Shown here: positions 48,144 to 59,628 of the stretch, in pieces
Layout of the letters: each line of letters starts with the position of its first letter
How positions within the stretch are numbered: position 1 is the first letter of the stretch
Source: Cryptomeria japonica
Taxonomy: Eukaryota; Streptophyta; Pinopsida; Cupressales; Cupressaceae
Assembly (NCBI RefSeq): GCF_030272615.1
Contig: NC_081408.1
Location: 623,160,383 to 623,224,382 of the forward strand
Direction: 5' to 3'
Length of the DNA stretch: 64,000 nucleotides
Notes under the pieces: model-generated
The model's database searches: none
What the model saw: the letters and a program-made list of their open reading frames with translations, nothing else
What the model was told of the DNA's origin: nothing
Made by a program: the position numbers and the translations under genes

Positions 48144-50816
48144 ATGCCTTTTGAGATAAGATCAAGATCTAAGAAGATGAGTGAATCAATGTATCAATCC
48201 ATGGATAACATAGTAAATTTGCAGTTTCAAACTAGTCAAACAGTGCAAGTTGAAGGTTCATTAAACACATCTCTACCACCATATGGAATGGTTCAACTTG
48301 GACCACCTCTATTATATGAACCAGTGTTTGTACCTATGAAACCAGGACATGGGAGTGTTCCACCAACTCCAAGAGGAAATGCACCTTTCGATTGGAATCA
48401 GTCCAGCTTGCAACAGGAAATACAAACATTGTATGAAGAACCAACTCTATCTCAAGGATTTGGTTCAGATCAAGGCATTCACCAAGAAACAAATCCAAAT
48501 GTCCAACCAGACTCTTCATCCGATTTCGATGTCTCTGATGATGTTGTTATGTACCTTAAGGATCCAAAGTTGACAAAAAAGATGGATAAATTCTTGAATA
48601 AGCTCTTTAAGAGGTTCCCACAAAAATATCTTGACATGATGAGTAATGTGACCTCCTCAAGTAAGCAAATTAATGTGCAAAAACAACAAGGCGGTGAGTT
48701 GTTAGGTTTCTCTCTACATCCAAATGATGAAAATGTGCAACAAGAACTCCAACCCACCTTGATGAGTAAACGTGCTTCAAAGGCATTGACTGTGACTATT
48801 CCTCAAAAGTCCACACTCAAAATAATAAACAATCCATTGTTTAATGCAACACCTTTAACACCAGATCAAATGAAGGCCACACAAATGTTGATGATAGGTG
48901 TCCCTCAACAAGAAGTGATTCCTCGAATACCAAAAAGTGGATCCAAATCTAAGATGCAAGAAAGCTTTATGATTGGAATGTCTGATCTTACAAATGTTCA
49001 AATTGCCTTTCCTTCATCCCAAAGCATTAATCCCTTGCCAAAATCCCCCATGCATATCCAAAGTCCAACCCCATGTCAAGAGGATAATTTAGAACATGAA
49101 GAAATGTGTCTTGAAACAGATCAAGATCAAGATCCTGAAAACTTATCATCCCATCCAATTGTTGACCAAGATCCCATTTCCCCAGACACTCACGATGATT
49201 CCCCTATGCTTGTCCATCCTATCCAAAGTCCTATAGACACTCCATTCCCTAAGCAAGATCAAGATATCCCAGTCCATCCAATCCCAAATGATCCCCTTCC
49301 ATTTCATGAACACAATGTCCTTTCAAATCCTATTGACATTCCACTTCCTGAGAAAGATCATGATATCCCTTCCATCCTTTCCGATGATCCCATTAAAAGT
49401 CAAGAGCAAAGCACCTTTAAAGAGGAATCCAATGATCTTCCTCCTTGTCAAGATCAAAGTATCCTTCCAAATTCATTTCCAACACAAGACCCTATCATTC
49501 CTTCAGATCCTCCACAAGATCCACTTGTTCCTCCATCTCCACGTCCTAATCCCGCATATCCACTCCAAGATCGCATTTCTTTTGACGATCCCATTATTTC
49601 TTCCATTCCATCTCTTGAAGAGCCTATCATTGAACCATGTCAACTACATGATCCTAATCCCCCTCATGATCCTGATACCACTCATGATTCTAACGTGTCA
49701 GTGCAAGATGTTCATGAACCTTCGACATGCATAATGGGTTCTTCCACTTTGGTGAAATCTGATCCACTTCAAGATCTCATTATTTCTCTCATATCACATC
49801 CACCTCATAATGAACTCGTGTCTTCTTGCCAAAGCAAAGAGTATCCTATTAGTCAAAATATTGATAAAGGAAAAGGGGTAGACATCCATAAGAAAGAATC
49901 CCTTCATGTTAAAGAGTATACTAATGGTCATGGCTACAAAGCTCACACTCAAGGCGTTGGTATCCCTTCAAAGTCAAAATCCAAATGTCCACCTTCCCCA
50001 TCATCGCTTCCATCCATTCTAGGTCCCTATATCCCTCCATCTCCTATGCAACATCAACAAAGGCACACATCTTGGATAACCTTCCATCCATCCCACATAC
50101 CTCCATATCATTCCCATCCACATCGACATTCATTCCCTCTTCCAAGCAACTTGGATGCCAAGTATAAAAGTCATAAGTCTAAAAATCCACATGTATTCAA
50201 AGATCAACATGTCCAATCTAATCGACATGTCAAAACAAAGAACAATATGATCTATAAAGAAAAAGAAAAATACAAAAGGCCACAAAGGCCCACTGAGCAA
50301 AATAAAGCAAAGTCAAAATATATATGGGTTCCTAAATCCCTTGTGCAAGCAATGTACTCCAAGGAACCACAAAAGCATGAAAAATCAAAAACCATGTGGA
50401 TCCCCAAGAAGCTCCTTGAAGCACAAAGAGAAACATCAAACTTGGCATCCAAAATTGCTATTCCTCCATCCAAACCTTCCAAGTCTATTCCTCCATCACC
50501 TTCTTCTTCCATTTTGGGCCCTTATGTCCCAAAATCCCTAGCTATTTCTCCATCCAAACCTCCCAAGTCTATTTCTCCACCACCTTCTTCATCCATTTTG
50601 GGCCCTTATGTCCCAAAATCCATAGTCATTCCTTCGTCAAAATCTCAATATCCAACATACATTTGTCCTCCATCAGTCCATCACCCCTCAAGGTGTGTGC
50701 CAATGTCGATCTTGCCAACATTTCCATCCACTCAAGGCCAATTCTTCCAGTACCCTATCCATTATCCAATGCATATTTTCCATCCTTCCATCCCTCTCGT
50801 CCAATCCTTTGCATAA
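48144..50816 (+). CDS. Intact 890-residue ORF of element E (gag-like position, unknown family)
   Basis: Uninterrupted frame; the ATG at 48144 (MPFEIRSRSKKMSESMYQ) is preferred to the in-frame ATG at 48054, because the stretch before it is low-complexity leader. Residues about 133-172 form a charged helix-like segment (DPKLTKKMDKFLNKLFKRFP). From about 320 to 600 the protein is a Pro/Asp/His/Gln-rich series of DP-type phrases. Near 750-790 come IWVPKSLVQAM and MWIPKKLLEAQ, and near 790-840 two tandem copies of a roughly 30-residue Pro/Ser unit ending in ILGPYVPKS, with a third LGPY earlier. There is no zinc knuckle, protease, integrase or polymerase motif. By position it may replace gag; no homology is recognised. 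It is the only long intact ORF in the window. Confidence 0.7.
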   Translation: MPFEIRSRSKKMSESMYQSMDNIVNLQFQTSQTVQVEGSLNTSLPPYGMVQLGPPLLYEPVFVPMKPGHGSVPPTPRGNAPFDWNQSSLQQEIQTLYEEPTLSQGFGSDQGIHQETNPNVQPDSSSDFDVSDDVVMYLKDPKLTKKMDKFLNKLFKRFPQKYLDMMSNVTSSSKQINVQKQQGGELLGFSLHPNDENVQQELQPTLMSKRASKALTVTIPQKSTLKIINNPLFNATPLTPDQMKATQMLMIGVPQQEVIPRIPKSGSKSKMQESFMIGMSDLTNVQIAFPSSQSINPLPKSPMHIQSPTPCQEDNLEHEEMCLETDQDQDPENLSSHPIVDQDPISPDTHDDSPMLVHPIQSPIDTPFPKQDQDIPVHPIPNDPLPFHEHNVLSNPIDIPLPEKDHDIPSILSDDPIKSQEQSTFKEESNDLPPCQDQSILPNSFPTQDPIIPSDPPQDPLVPPSPRPNPAYPLQDRISFDDPIISSIPSLEEPIIEPCQLHDPNPPHDPDTTHDSNVSVQDVHEPSTCIMGSSTLVKSDPLQDLIISLISHPPHNELVSSCQSKEYPISQNIDKGKGVDIHKKESLHVKEYTNGHGYKAHTQGVGIPSKSKSKCPPSPSSLPSILGPYIPPSPMQHQQRHTSWITFHPSHIPPYHSHPHRHSFPLPSNLDAKYKSHKSKNPHVFKDQHVQSNRHVKTKNNMIYKEKEKYKRPQRPTEQNKAKSKYIWVPKSLVQAMYSKEPQKHEKSKTMWIPKKLLEAQRETSNLASKIAIPPSKPSKSIPPSPSSSILGPYVPKSLAISPSKPPKSISPPPSSSILGPYVPKSIVIPSSKSQYPTYICPPSVHHPSRCVPMSILPTFPSTQGQFFQYPIHYPMHIFHPSIPLVQSFA

Positions 50817-51068
50817 ATCATTGCCTTAGTTTCATCTCATTGTCCATGTCCTTATCCTACCAACGTCTTTGAGAAGGCTTTTAAAGGTCATGGTCCATTT
50901 ATCTCAAGGCTACTATCCAAAAAAAAAAAGACGCTTGAGTCCTTCTTCCATCCACTATCATGTGTCCATCTTCTTCTGAAAAAGCAAAATCCAAAAAAAT
51001 AAAAAAAAAGAAAAAAGTGAAAAAAAAGACAAAAGAAGAAAAAAAGTAAAGAAAAATAATTCGTCCAC

Positions 51069-51136
51069 TGGTGAAAACCTGGCAAACAGGCGCCTTGGGC
51101 AAGTACCGTGATGAAAACCTGGCAAACAGGCGTCAT
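51069..51136 (+). repeat. Short tandem duplication after the large ORF
   Basis: GTGAAAACCTGGCAAACAGG and GATGAAAACCTGGCAAACAGG occur at about 51070 and 51110, each followed by CGYC. A CTTGGGGGCAGGTTTCC tract follows at 51168. Confidence 0.7.
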
Positions 51137-51805
51137 GTGTAATCGATGAACTTCTTGCACACCACACTTGGGGGCAGGTTTCCTCCTTCATATCCTATTG
51201 CCCTTCATTATCCTATCATACCATGTCATTACCCTTCCTTGTCCTATCATCCCTCATGTCCATTTTCCCTTTCCACTTTTGATCTTGACAAGGCTGACGA
51301 TCTTCATGAGCATCACGCATCTTGTTGTAGCTTTCAGTCTATCATAGCTTTTGGTCATTTATCCATTTGCTTATTATAACCTTTCATCCATATTCCCTAG
51401 CTTATTGCAACTTTCTGCCATTATCCCATAGCCAATCCCGACCTTCAGTCCATGTCCCTTATCCATTCTTGGTCTTACTTATCCTATCCATATCTTATCA
51501 CTATCCATACACTCTTTTTCATTTCTTGATCTTGATCTGACATAAGGACATAAAATTTAAACATGGTTTCACAAACCTCTTGACATGTCCCTCATGCCAT
51601 GTTCCTGCTTTACATTGTCATATCCAGTCTCTTGTACCATCACACAATAGCTCTTGGAAATTGCATCTGCATTGTCTCCATAATAAAAGGCCTTTGTCTT
51701 CTCTCTATCCACCATCATTGTAGCAAGCCTATTTATCCATTTGTCATATTCCTTGCATTGCTAGACACTGGGGGCAAAATTTGAAAAGGTCATAAAAATC
51801 CAAAA

Positions 51806-52050
51806 AAGTCCTGAAGAAAGTCTTAAAAATTGAAAAAAGTCCTGAAGAAAATCCATAAAAAAATCAAATAATGTCCTGAAAAAATCCATAAAAAAATCAA
51901 ATAATGTCCTGAAAAAATCCATAAAAATCGAATAATGTCCTGAAAAAAATCCATAAAAAAATCAAATATAGTCCTGAAAAAAGTCTTAAAAATTGAAAAA
52001 TGTCCTGAAAAAAGTCAAAAAATCAAATAAAGTCCTGAAAAAAGAATGAA
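51806..52050 (+). repeat. A-rich tandem array, eight units of 30-34 bp
   Basis: GTCCTGA recurs at 51808, 51839, 51873, 51906, 51937, 51971, 52002 and 52032, with AAAAATCCATAAAAAAATCA-type spacers. It is non-coding and lies between the large ORF and the antisense gene of element E. Confidence 0.85.
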
Positions 52051-53154
52051 CACAAAAAAATTGTAAAACTCCAAAAACCAAAAACATGCATTTTTGCAAT
52101 AAAGTATTCCCTTTATGCATCGACAGCTCACTGAGTATACATCCAACGACTCGCAATCCAACATCGTGCTTTAATGAAATAACGCATTAACAGATGAACT
52201 TTTTCAACTCAAACCAAACATTCAAATTGATCAAAATTGTCTTATCAATCAAATATCTGCATTAAAAATCATTTGTCCTTGTCACATTATCATGGGTCTT
52301 ATACAGGGTGTGGTATACTCGAAACCAGACTGTGTCCTGTCTTATACGGGGTACCGCATTTCCTGAAACCAGACAGCATGATCGTCCTATCAGCACGTTC
52401 AATTTTTGACAATGAAGATCAAGATGTTTGTTTGTTTGTTTGAATTTGCGCATCTTATCTTTTTATTGATTTATCTTTGATCATGTTCCTATGTTGCTCG
52501 ATGATGTCACTGAGTGATTTAGAGTGACCGGGATGGCTCATGGTCTCTTTCTTTGATTGTGATTGTCGTTTGTCTATGCTGTGTCTGTCTTACGCAAATC
52601 GGGTTGCATTTCAGCTCTGGCCTTCAATGCCATGATGCTACGCATTCGTTTTGCTACATAAAAATAAAGGTTCTCACCTACAAAGTGCATTACTGAAAGC
52701 AAGTTTTCATCATCTCTAATTGTCCTCTGTCTTATTTCTTCTTACTAACACTTCTTCCGTCCGGTCGGATAGTCAGTTCGGTCTAGTGCTCCGATATCCA
52801 AAACCATATTGTGTCCTGCATACATTTGGTTAGTACATTTGCATTCCATTACATATTACATCAAGCATTTTTCATTTCATATTATCCATTTCATTTCATA
52901 AATGCATCAAAAATACATAAAAATGCATCCATACATGTTCATAAACCAGTGCATAAGTCATCCATACATGCAAAAAAAAAAAACCATAAGTCATAACATA
53001 TTGCATCCATCATATCGATGCATATCATATCACATATCATAATAATGTCAGAGTACAAAATCGGACTGTCTGTCCTAAGTATGGCCCGCAGGCTGACTAC
53101 ATAATGTCAAACTACATAATGTCCACTGTCTGTCATATGGAGCACGTGCCTCTG

Positions 53155-54707
53155 TCACTGGGTGCTCCCTCTGTCCTCCTCATCCCTGCCATGTCTCGCA
53201 GATGATGTACCTGGTCCTGGTCCTGGCTGCGGTGGTCTCATCGATCCACTCACTCCTATGCTGCTCAATGTCCTCCGAGAGCGTGACCTGCTCTCTGTCC
53301 TCGATCGTGCCCGATATGAAGGTGCTCTCCGCTCCGGTGGAACTGCACCCTCATATAGTGTCCTCCAGTACAGTCTCTCCTCGCCAGTCTCTACTAGCAT
53401 CTGTGCCATCTCCCGTGCACTGGCATCCCTAATCGACCCAATGAACTCAGCGACTCTCTGTCCCTCTCGCTGTGCCTGAGCTATGGCTGTATCCCGAGCC
53501 TCTGTGAGTCTGGCTATCTCCGCTCTGAACTGCTCATGCTGTCTCTCCAATATTGTAATATAATCCTGCTGGCTCGCTATGGTAGCCCTGTACATGTCTA
53601 TCTCCTCTATCCTAGCTGTCTCTGGCTCTATGGGAATATCCTGCAAAGTCTCCTGATCCGCTGAGTCTGGCTCCTCATCGTCCTCACCACACATCGCTGC
53701 TCATACTCGGCTGCCATAGTCTCCCACCGAATCTCCCTCTCGACAATGTCTAGATCCTCTGCGTCACACTCAAACAGTCTGCATAACGCGTCTCTCCCTG
53801 TCACTGGGTCGTACTCTATCATCTCCCCATGTATAGGAATGCGGAGGATGCGCCATACATCCTCTAGAGTCACTGTCGCCTCGCCAGTCGCCAAATGGAA
53901 TGAGGAAGTCTCCGAATGCCATCGCTCTGCCAATGCGGTAAGCAATCCTGTGTTTGCCCTAATCTCGGGCATATATGTGATGTAATACAATCCCAGTCCA
54001 GCTAATGTGTCTCTCTCTGTGCTCCTGAGTCTATGTCGTAGCATGAAACAGTCCGGTCGATTCTCCCGTGCGATCAATGGATATTGTCGACTCTGCATCA
54101 CAATCGGGGCATCATTTTGTCAGTTGCATGTCTTCATTTTCATGATCAAATCAGGGTGTTTTCATCCACATTACCCTATCCTACCCTTCCCCCCCCCTGT
54201 TAGGTCATTTGCATGCAATTTCACCTCAAAACTAGGGTTTTTTGACAACTTGCGCCTGTGTTGGAGAAACTTGCGCCTGTGTTAGATGAATTGCGCTTGT
54301 GTATTCATACACAAGCGCAGAACTCCTTACACAAGCGCAGGTTTAGACCACACAAGCGCAAGAGACCATTTTGGTATCCCCTGTGGGCCCCGCAATGTCC
54401 CGTAAGCCATCAAAATTCATGAAATTCAAAACATGGGTTTTCGAGATACATACCGCTGCTCCTGCATCCTCCGATCGTCTGAATGTGCGTACACGTTCTC
54501 CAAGGTGATCCGCCGTTGGAATGTTCGCCATCTGTCTGCAAGTGTCCTTGTCCAGAGCAACAAATCCTCCTCTTTCGCTACTGCAAATGAGTCATTTTCA
54601 CCCTCTTGGTCCCATTTATAGCTCTTTGTCATTGCATAGATGGACGTGCGTCTTCTCCATCTTATGTTGGTCGCGGTCTTGTGCACCTTACATTGCTTGT
54701 CTGTCAT
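53155..54707 (-). pseudogene. Antisense plant-mobile-domain (PMD) gene captured by element E
   Basis: Exon 1 (about 54707-54454, start uncertain) ends ...RRMQEQ at a GTATGT donor. A 363-base intron (54453-54091) ends GCAGAG, and exon 2 opens RQYPLIARENRPD in phase. Exon 2 carries the PMD core: GLYYITYMPEIRAN, then FHLATGEATVTLEDVWRIL and RIPIHGEMIEYDP. The frame shifts near 53690 and continues as an acidic linker, a coiled coil (QQDYITILERQHEQ) and an RS/Pro-rich tail to 53155. PMD proteins include nuclear silencing factors (the MAIN/MAIL group) and many transposon-borne forms. It is convergent with the 890-codon ORF. The single shift near 53690 makes this copy probably non-functional unless it is an unrecognised splice. 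Confidence 0.75.
54251..54360. repeat. Palindromic array: three direct plus three inverted TGCGCYTGTGT
   Basis: Direct copies start at 54251, 54272 and 54292; inverted copies (ACACAAGCGCA) at 54309, 54329 and 54350. Spacing is 20-21 bases on each side. The centre is a perfect 12-bp stem, TGCGCTTGTGTA and its complement, around a TTCA loop. The array lies inside the intron of the antisense PMD gene and near the 3' end of element E. Confidence 0.92.
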
Positions 54708-54880
54708 GCATCTGATCTCCGCTTGTCAGTCCGTTCTTTTTCTATCATTTTTATCGATCAATTGGCCTCTTTTCTGCATGTTTCCGGCCAATTCCTCGAG
54801 GGGGCATGCATATGTCATTATCGTTGTCTGGGGCATTTTTTATTATTGTTCTTTGAAACAACGCTCAGAATCGCATTGTC

Positions 54881-54896
54881 TCAAAGAGGGGCAAAA
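54881..54896 (+). promoter_or_regulatory. Polypurine tract of element E
   Basis: CAAAGAGGGGCAAAA immediately precedes the TGTAGACAC of the 3' LTR. Confidence 0.75.
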
Positions 54897-56454
54897 TGTA
54901 GACACTTAAAAATGGTCAACGCTTGCGAGGTCATACTTTAACATTTGCGCATTGCCTCATTTTAGGTTTTTGCGTCGCATTAACATTTCTCCTATGTCAC
55001 GCACTTGATTTTTATCATTTGCGAACATCGAGTCATTCTTCTACATTCTTCAATCATCTCGTCCTCGAATTTGGTCTTGTCAACAACATTATCCAGTCAT
55101 GATTTTGATCGATTTTATCTTATTGCATCAATGAGCATGCTTATTTGTCATCATTTTGGACATCGTCAATCCTAATTAGGGTTTTGTCCTCTTATCAATC
55201 TTATCATCAATCTTATCATTTTGGACATCGTCAATCCTGATTAGGGTTTTGTCCTCTTATCAATCTTGTCGATTTATCATCAATCCTTTAATCTTGTCGT
55301 TTTACGATCGATTTGTCATCGACCGTTGTCATGTTCGATCTTGTCATCTTTCAATCCATTTTGTTGTCGATTCTTGTCCTCTTGTCGATTTTGTCATTTT
55401 GCAACCGATTTGTCATCATTTCACTATCAATCATTATCTGTCTCAATTGTGTCAATTTGGATCAAATCATGTCAATTGGCGTATTTCTCAATCAAATTGT
55501 TTATCGCATTGGTCATTTATCAAAATCAAGTCATGACATTAATTATCTTCAATCAAGACCTAATTGTCATTTTCGCATTTCTAATTCGTCTTCTAGGGTT
55601 TTATGATTTAGTCATTTAACCTAATTCGCCATTTCTTCCTCTAGGATTACTAAATTACTTGTTAATCCTAAGTCTTCTTATTACAATTAAATCTTTATTT
55701 AATTGGCTAATTATTCTTCTTTGTGAATTGATTAATAAATGAAAAATTATTAATTAATTCACTAATTCCTAAATCCTATTTTTCATCAATTTCTAATTCC
55801 AATTTCCTAATTTTCATCAATTTCAATTTTCTAAATTCTCAAATTTCTAATTTCTTTTCCCTCCTATTTCATCTCCTAATTCTATGGGAATGACATTTCA
55901 ATTTGTCATAAATTGTCATAATTGACAATCAATCAATTTTGACATAGAATGTGTCATAATTTGTCATCAAATTGTCAATCAATCAAATTATGCATGGAAA
56001 GTGCATAATTTGTCATAATTTGTCATATTGATTTGCAATTTCCATTTGAATTGCATCATGCCAATTTTGTGATTTCTCCAATTTCTCTATAAATTGGATA
56101 ATTTTTCTTCAATCATCCCCTTCAATTACTTCTTGAAATCCGAATTGCTGTCAAACTATCAAATCTTAGTTCTAGTACTCTTGAGCTTTTTGCTTTCAAT
56201 TGTGAGGGCACTTGTAGGTGAGATCCACAAAACTATTGAAGAGGAAAGAACAACAATGGAGCCGCATGGAAGGAGTATTCAATCTTGGATCTGGTTTGCT
56301 TAATGTTTTCTTTTGAATGCTTCATTTTCATACCTTCATTGAATGTGCTTTAGAATTAGGTTCATTTCATGAGTATTCCTTTGATTATGTTATCATGTTT
56401 AACGTTTTGATTGATCTACTTATCTTGTGATGATTCCTAATTTCTTACGCTACA
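54897..56454 (+). repeat. 3' LTR of element E
   Basis: Starts TGTAGACACTTAAAAATGG and ends GCTACA. The TCATTTTGGACATCG phrase is duplicated locally (55149 and 55217), as in the left LTR. It is followed by ATAAT. Confidence 0.9.
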
Positions 56455-56587
56455 ATAATTAAGTCAGCAGACTTTGTTGTAACCGTCAGTTAGAAACAAA
56501 AGAAAAGAACTTGTAAAAAGAGAATGTATCAAAGACATTGTGAATACTGAAAAGTGCAGTAATTGTAGCAATAGCCAGTTAGCAAAA

Positions 56588-56772
56588 AAATATGAAGAAT
56601 AGACTGCAGACGCAAAGAAATATGAAGAAGAGACTGCAGACGCAAAGAAAAGATTGCTAAAGACTTTGACTACTGTAGCAGTTGAAGAAATGTGCAAAGA
56701 ACAAAAAGAGAAGATTGCTAAAGAATTTGACTACTGTAGCAGTTGAAGAAAGGTGCAAAGAACAAAAAGGTA
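56588..56772 (+). repeat. Two small tandem duplications
   Basis: A 30-base unit (AGACTGCAGACGCAAAG with AAATATGAAGAA) occurs twice at 56588-56647. A 61-base unit (AAGATTGCTAAAG...GTGCAAAGAACAAAAAG) occurs twice from 56650. Together they resemble coding repeats of a Lys/Glu-rich protein, but the frame is not open. Confidence 0.7.
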
Positions 56773-56813
56773 AATGGTAAAATGGTATGCTAGCAGTTGA
56801 GATTAAGGAGGAA

Positions 56814-57135
56814 TGTTGGATATTATAATCTAAGCTACCTCTCCTATTTAGTCAACTTTGCATCCTCTGTACGTAAGGACAAGTCTTGTAAGAAAATCTT
56901 TCTAGGGTTTGAATGGATCTTATCCACCCTGTCCTTTGTCTAATCAACTAAATTTCCATGTATGTGATCAATAAGTAGAATTCTGGATGGTTCTTCCAGC
57001 CACCTCCATTACATTTCTACATATGATGTATTCCAGAAAGGTCTAAAACCTCCATACAAAAGAAGCACTTGTAATCAATCTATGATGAATGAAAATATGT
57101 TTTGTGTACCCTGTTTCCTCCTCTGTTTCTTACAA
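56814..57135 (+). repeat. Short LTR-like sequence, probably 3' LTR or solo LTR
   Basis: Starts TGTTGGATATTATAATC directly after a purine tract (GATTAAGGAGGAA) and ends TTCTTACA, about 320 bases. It contains CTTGTAATCAATC and GTACCCTGTTTCC, typical of LTR 3' parts. No target duplication or partner LTR was found. Confidence 0.5.
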
Positions 57136-59580
57136 TATTCTGATGTAGCGCATCTATGAAACAGATTAGACTGCAAAAAGAAAACAATAACCAAGAAATG
57201 GAGAAGACAAGAGCAAACTCAGCTACAGCAGTTCTTAAATATAAAAAGACATATATCACTCTTATTTCCTTCTTCAACGTGTACAGAAAATACATTCACA
57301 GAGAAGAAGAAAACGACCAGCAACATCTGAATCTCTTTTTTATATATCTCTAGGTTTTCCCCCTTCTTCTAAGCTCAGGCCCAAATTTAAACGAAAAAAT
57401 TCCCCCAAAATAAATGATCTTCTGCTGCATGGTCAGGACATAGGAAGAGACGATTAAGGAGATGTTCTGCGTCATCTTCTCATTGCATTAATGCTAGAAA
57501 CGAGTTTGAAAACATGCACACGTTTGGCAAATCTTCTATCCCAGTTCTTTAGTGAATTCAAATTTTTTAACCTCATTTCATTGCATTTGACAGGATATTA
57601 GTAAGTACCTGGAATGTTTGGAGGAAGGCTTCCCCAGATAATTATGTTTGGGACGGCTTGTCAATCAAACCATTTTTTTGGCCGGTTATTCAAGATTATT
57701 CACTTTCTGATGTTACAGTTCAGGAAGTTTGGAGTTCAAGTAAAAGAATTCATAGGCATAAAAGATTATAATAATATTTTTGCAATTGGGATGTATTAGT
57801 TTCTTGACTTAGTTAATGGTGATTCTGTTAAAAAAATAGATGTGTGTCAGAATTCCAGAGTTCAAGAATATTTATAAGACCTTACTGAATCAGAAATCCT
57901 GTTACATTATTTTTTAATGGAAGTACGTTGCAGCGCAGCTCTTGTTAGTTTTAAAAGAAAATGAACTTTGTCCAAACATTTAACATACATAATGGAGTAG
58001 GTAATGATATATTCAATTACCAATAATAAATAGCTAAATACACAAAATAAGATTTTTCTTTATGTTCACAAACTATCATTATCTTTTAAAAAACAAATCT
58101 TTTATCTCCACTGATAATATGCAGATTTTTTTTTTACCTTCTATACCTCAGCAGACTACTATAAAACTGTATTTTTCTTTATATCTTCTTAATCTAAATA
58201 ATTGTCAGGATCTCCTGCACTGGTGGATAATACACGGAGTTTTTAAAAAAATTCAGGGCGTTTTGTTGAGAGTTTTTAGGATATTTTAAAAGGGTGGTTT
58301 CTTAAATTTTGTAATGTAATCTAAGTTTAAAAAGTTAAATTGTGAAAAATTTGAGGAAGCTGGTGGTCTCATGAATTTTATTATAGAACACGTTCAATTC
58401 AATATGGTAAATATGTGGTGGCTGATTGTCTTCCCAAATGGACATCTGACTTTATGAAGGGATGGTCTATTGGGGATAGGGATCAACTATCTCCAGCGTT
58501 GTCTCACATGTTGGATCAACTTGTGAATCATGATAAGTCTCCATAGTCCTCTTTTCGCTGGGCAGTTCCCCTTCTTTTGATGTACTTTTCTTTCTGTTTT
58601 GAATAAATTTTTACCCCTCTTTATTATCAATTGATAAAAAATTGAAAAATTTCAAATGATTGACCTGTGGCAAAAGGGACAATGTCTAAGACTTCACTTT
58701 TTCCACCCGCACAAATTTACAGTCATAAAAAATAAAAGCTGTTATTCCAATCAATTCTGTAGCAAATTTTTTTTTTTAAGAAGACTTCCTGACACTTGAA
58801 AAAAGATCTGACGCCCCATGAAACCCAGTCTTACCGATCCTTTTTCCAGAAATCTAGCGAAAGGTTGAGTTCTGGAAGATATGTTTTTGCACAAGTTTGT
58901 TGGAATGGCCAACCCCAACCACCACAGTTATGCTATCTCATCAGACAAGGCGCTGCTGCTTCATTTAGTACCTGAAGACTTCTGTTATGAATTGTCTTAT
59001 CCTCATCAGCCTCTGCCCTGCTTTTTCAAACTCTTTTATTATCACATTTATTATTTGTCAGCAGCCCATACACAGCCCATGCTCTATTTTACTTGGATCT
59101 AATTTTATTAACTCAACTTTCTATTTGTATTGTCCTGTGTATTTTTAAGTGCAATAGCTGAAATTCTATGTTGATCAGCTGAATCTATATTGCTTTTGTA
59201 TTCTCTATGTCTTCTTATTCTGTCAAGTTTCGGAGATTAGATATATTAATAAAAATTTAGCATTAGAAAACATTTATTGACAAGGAAGAAATTACTGCTG
59301 ATGTGAAAAATGAGCAGACAAACTCAGAGGGTGTTAAGAGATTTGACAAATTACAATTATTTTGACAAATGGTAGCATAATAGGCACTAGGCTTAATCAG
59401 TGCATCCAACACACTGGATGGATACAACTGAGTGCTTATTTTAAATCTGAAGGATTACCAGACAAAGTCTAGAAATTTTAACTGGCTTGTGAAACTGAAA
59501 GATGGCTCCTTCGACATAGACAAGCTCAATAGTTATATTTAGGAAATGGTTTGGGCTGAGTGGATTTGATTTTGAGCTAT
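57136..59580. other. Intergenic DNA with a possible non-LTR retroelement scrap
   Basis: No gene is supported. Near 58360-58545 a plus-strand frame (HEFYYRTRSIQYGKYVVADC, then LPKWTSDF) vaguely recalls the RNase H tail of plant non-LTR elements (NxVADxLAKW-type). A short frame at 58881-59102 (MANPNHHSYAIS within it) has no recognised family. No NB-ARC or LRR coding sequence is visible on the minus strand downstream of the TIR exon. Confidence 0.3.
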
Positions 59581-59628
59581 TACTTAAAATTGAAACAAAA
59601 CAAGGAGAAAATGAGGTAAATTACTAAC

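Larger units (their letters stand above)
44221..56454 (+). mobile_element. LTR retrotransposon E, 12.2 kb, lacking RT, with an antisense captured gene
   Basis: LTRs at 44221-45823 and 54897-56454. Both start TGTAGACAC and end in CA. A primer-site-like TGGTGAACCCGACG lies five bases after the left LTR, and a G-rich polypurine tract precedes the right LTR. The flanks ATGAT and ATAAT are a 4-of-5 target duplication. The interior has a 2.2-kb leader with a motif array, an intact 890-codon sense ORF, an A-rich tandem array, an antisense spliced plant-mobile-domain gene and a palindromic motif array. I find no protease, integrase or reverse transcriptase. Long leader and length suggest a large non-autonomous Gypsy-type element, but without pol this is inference. 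Confidence 0.88.

Noticed and set aside
49288-49734. 148-codon frame overlapping the large ORF of element E
   Set aside because: It is a shadow in another frame of a low-complexity coding region.
51806-52050. CRISPR-like array
   Set aside because: Short A-rich units without unique spacers in a plant retrotransposon; this is a minisatellite.
53162-53479. Plus-strand frames over the PMD gene tail
   Set aside because: They are shadows of the antisense RS-rich tail and coiled coil.
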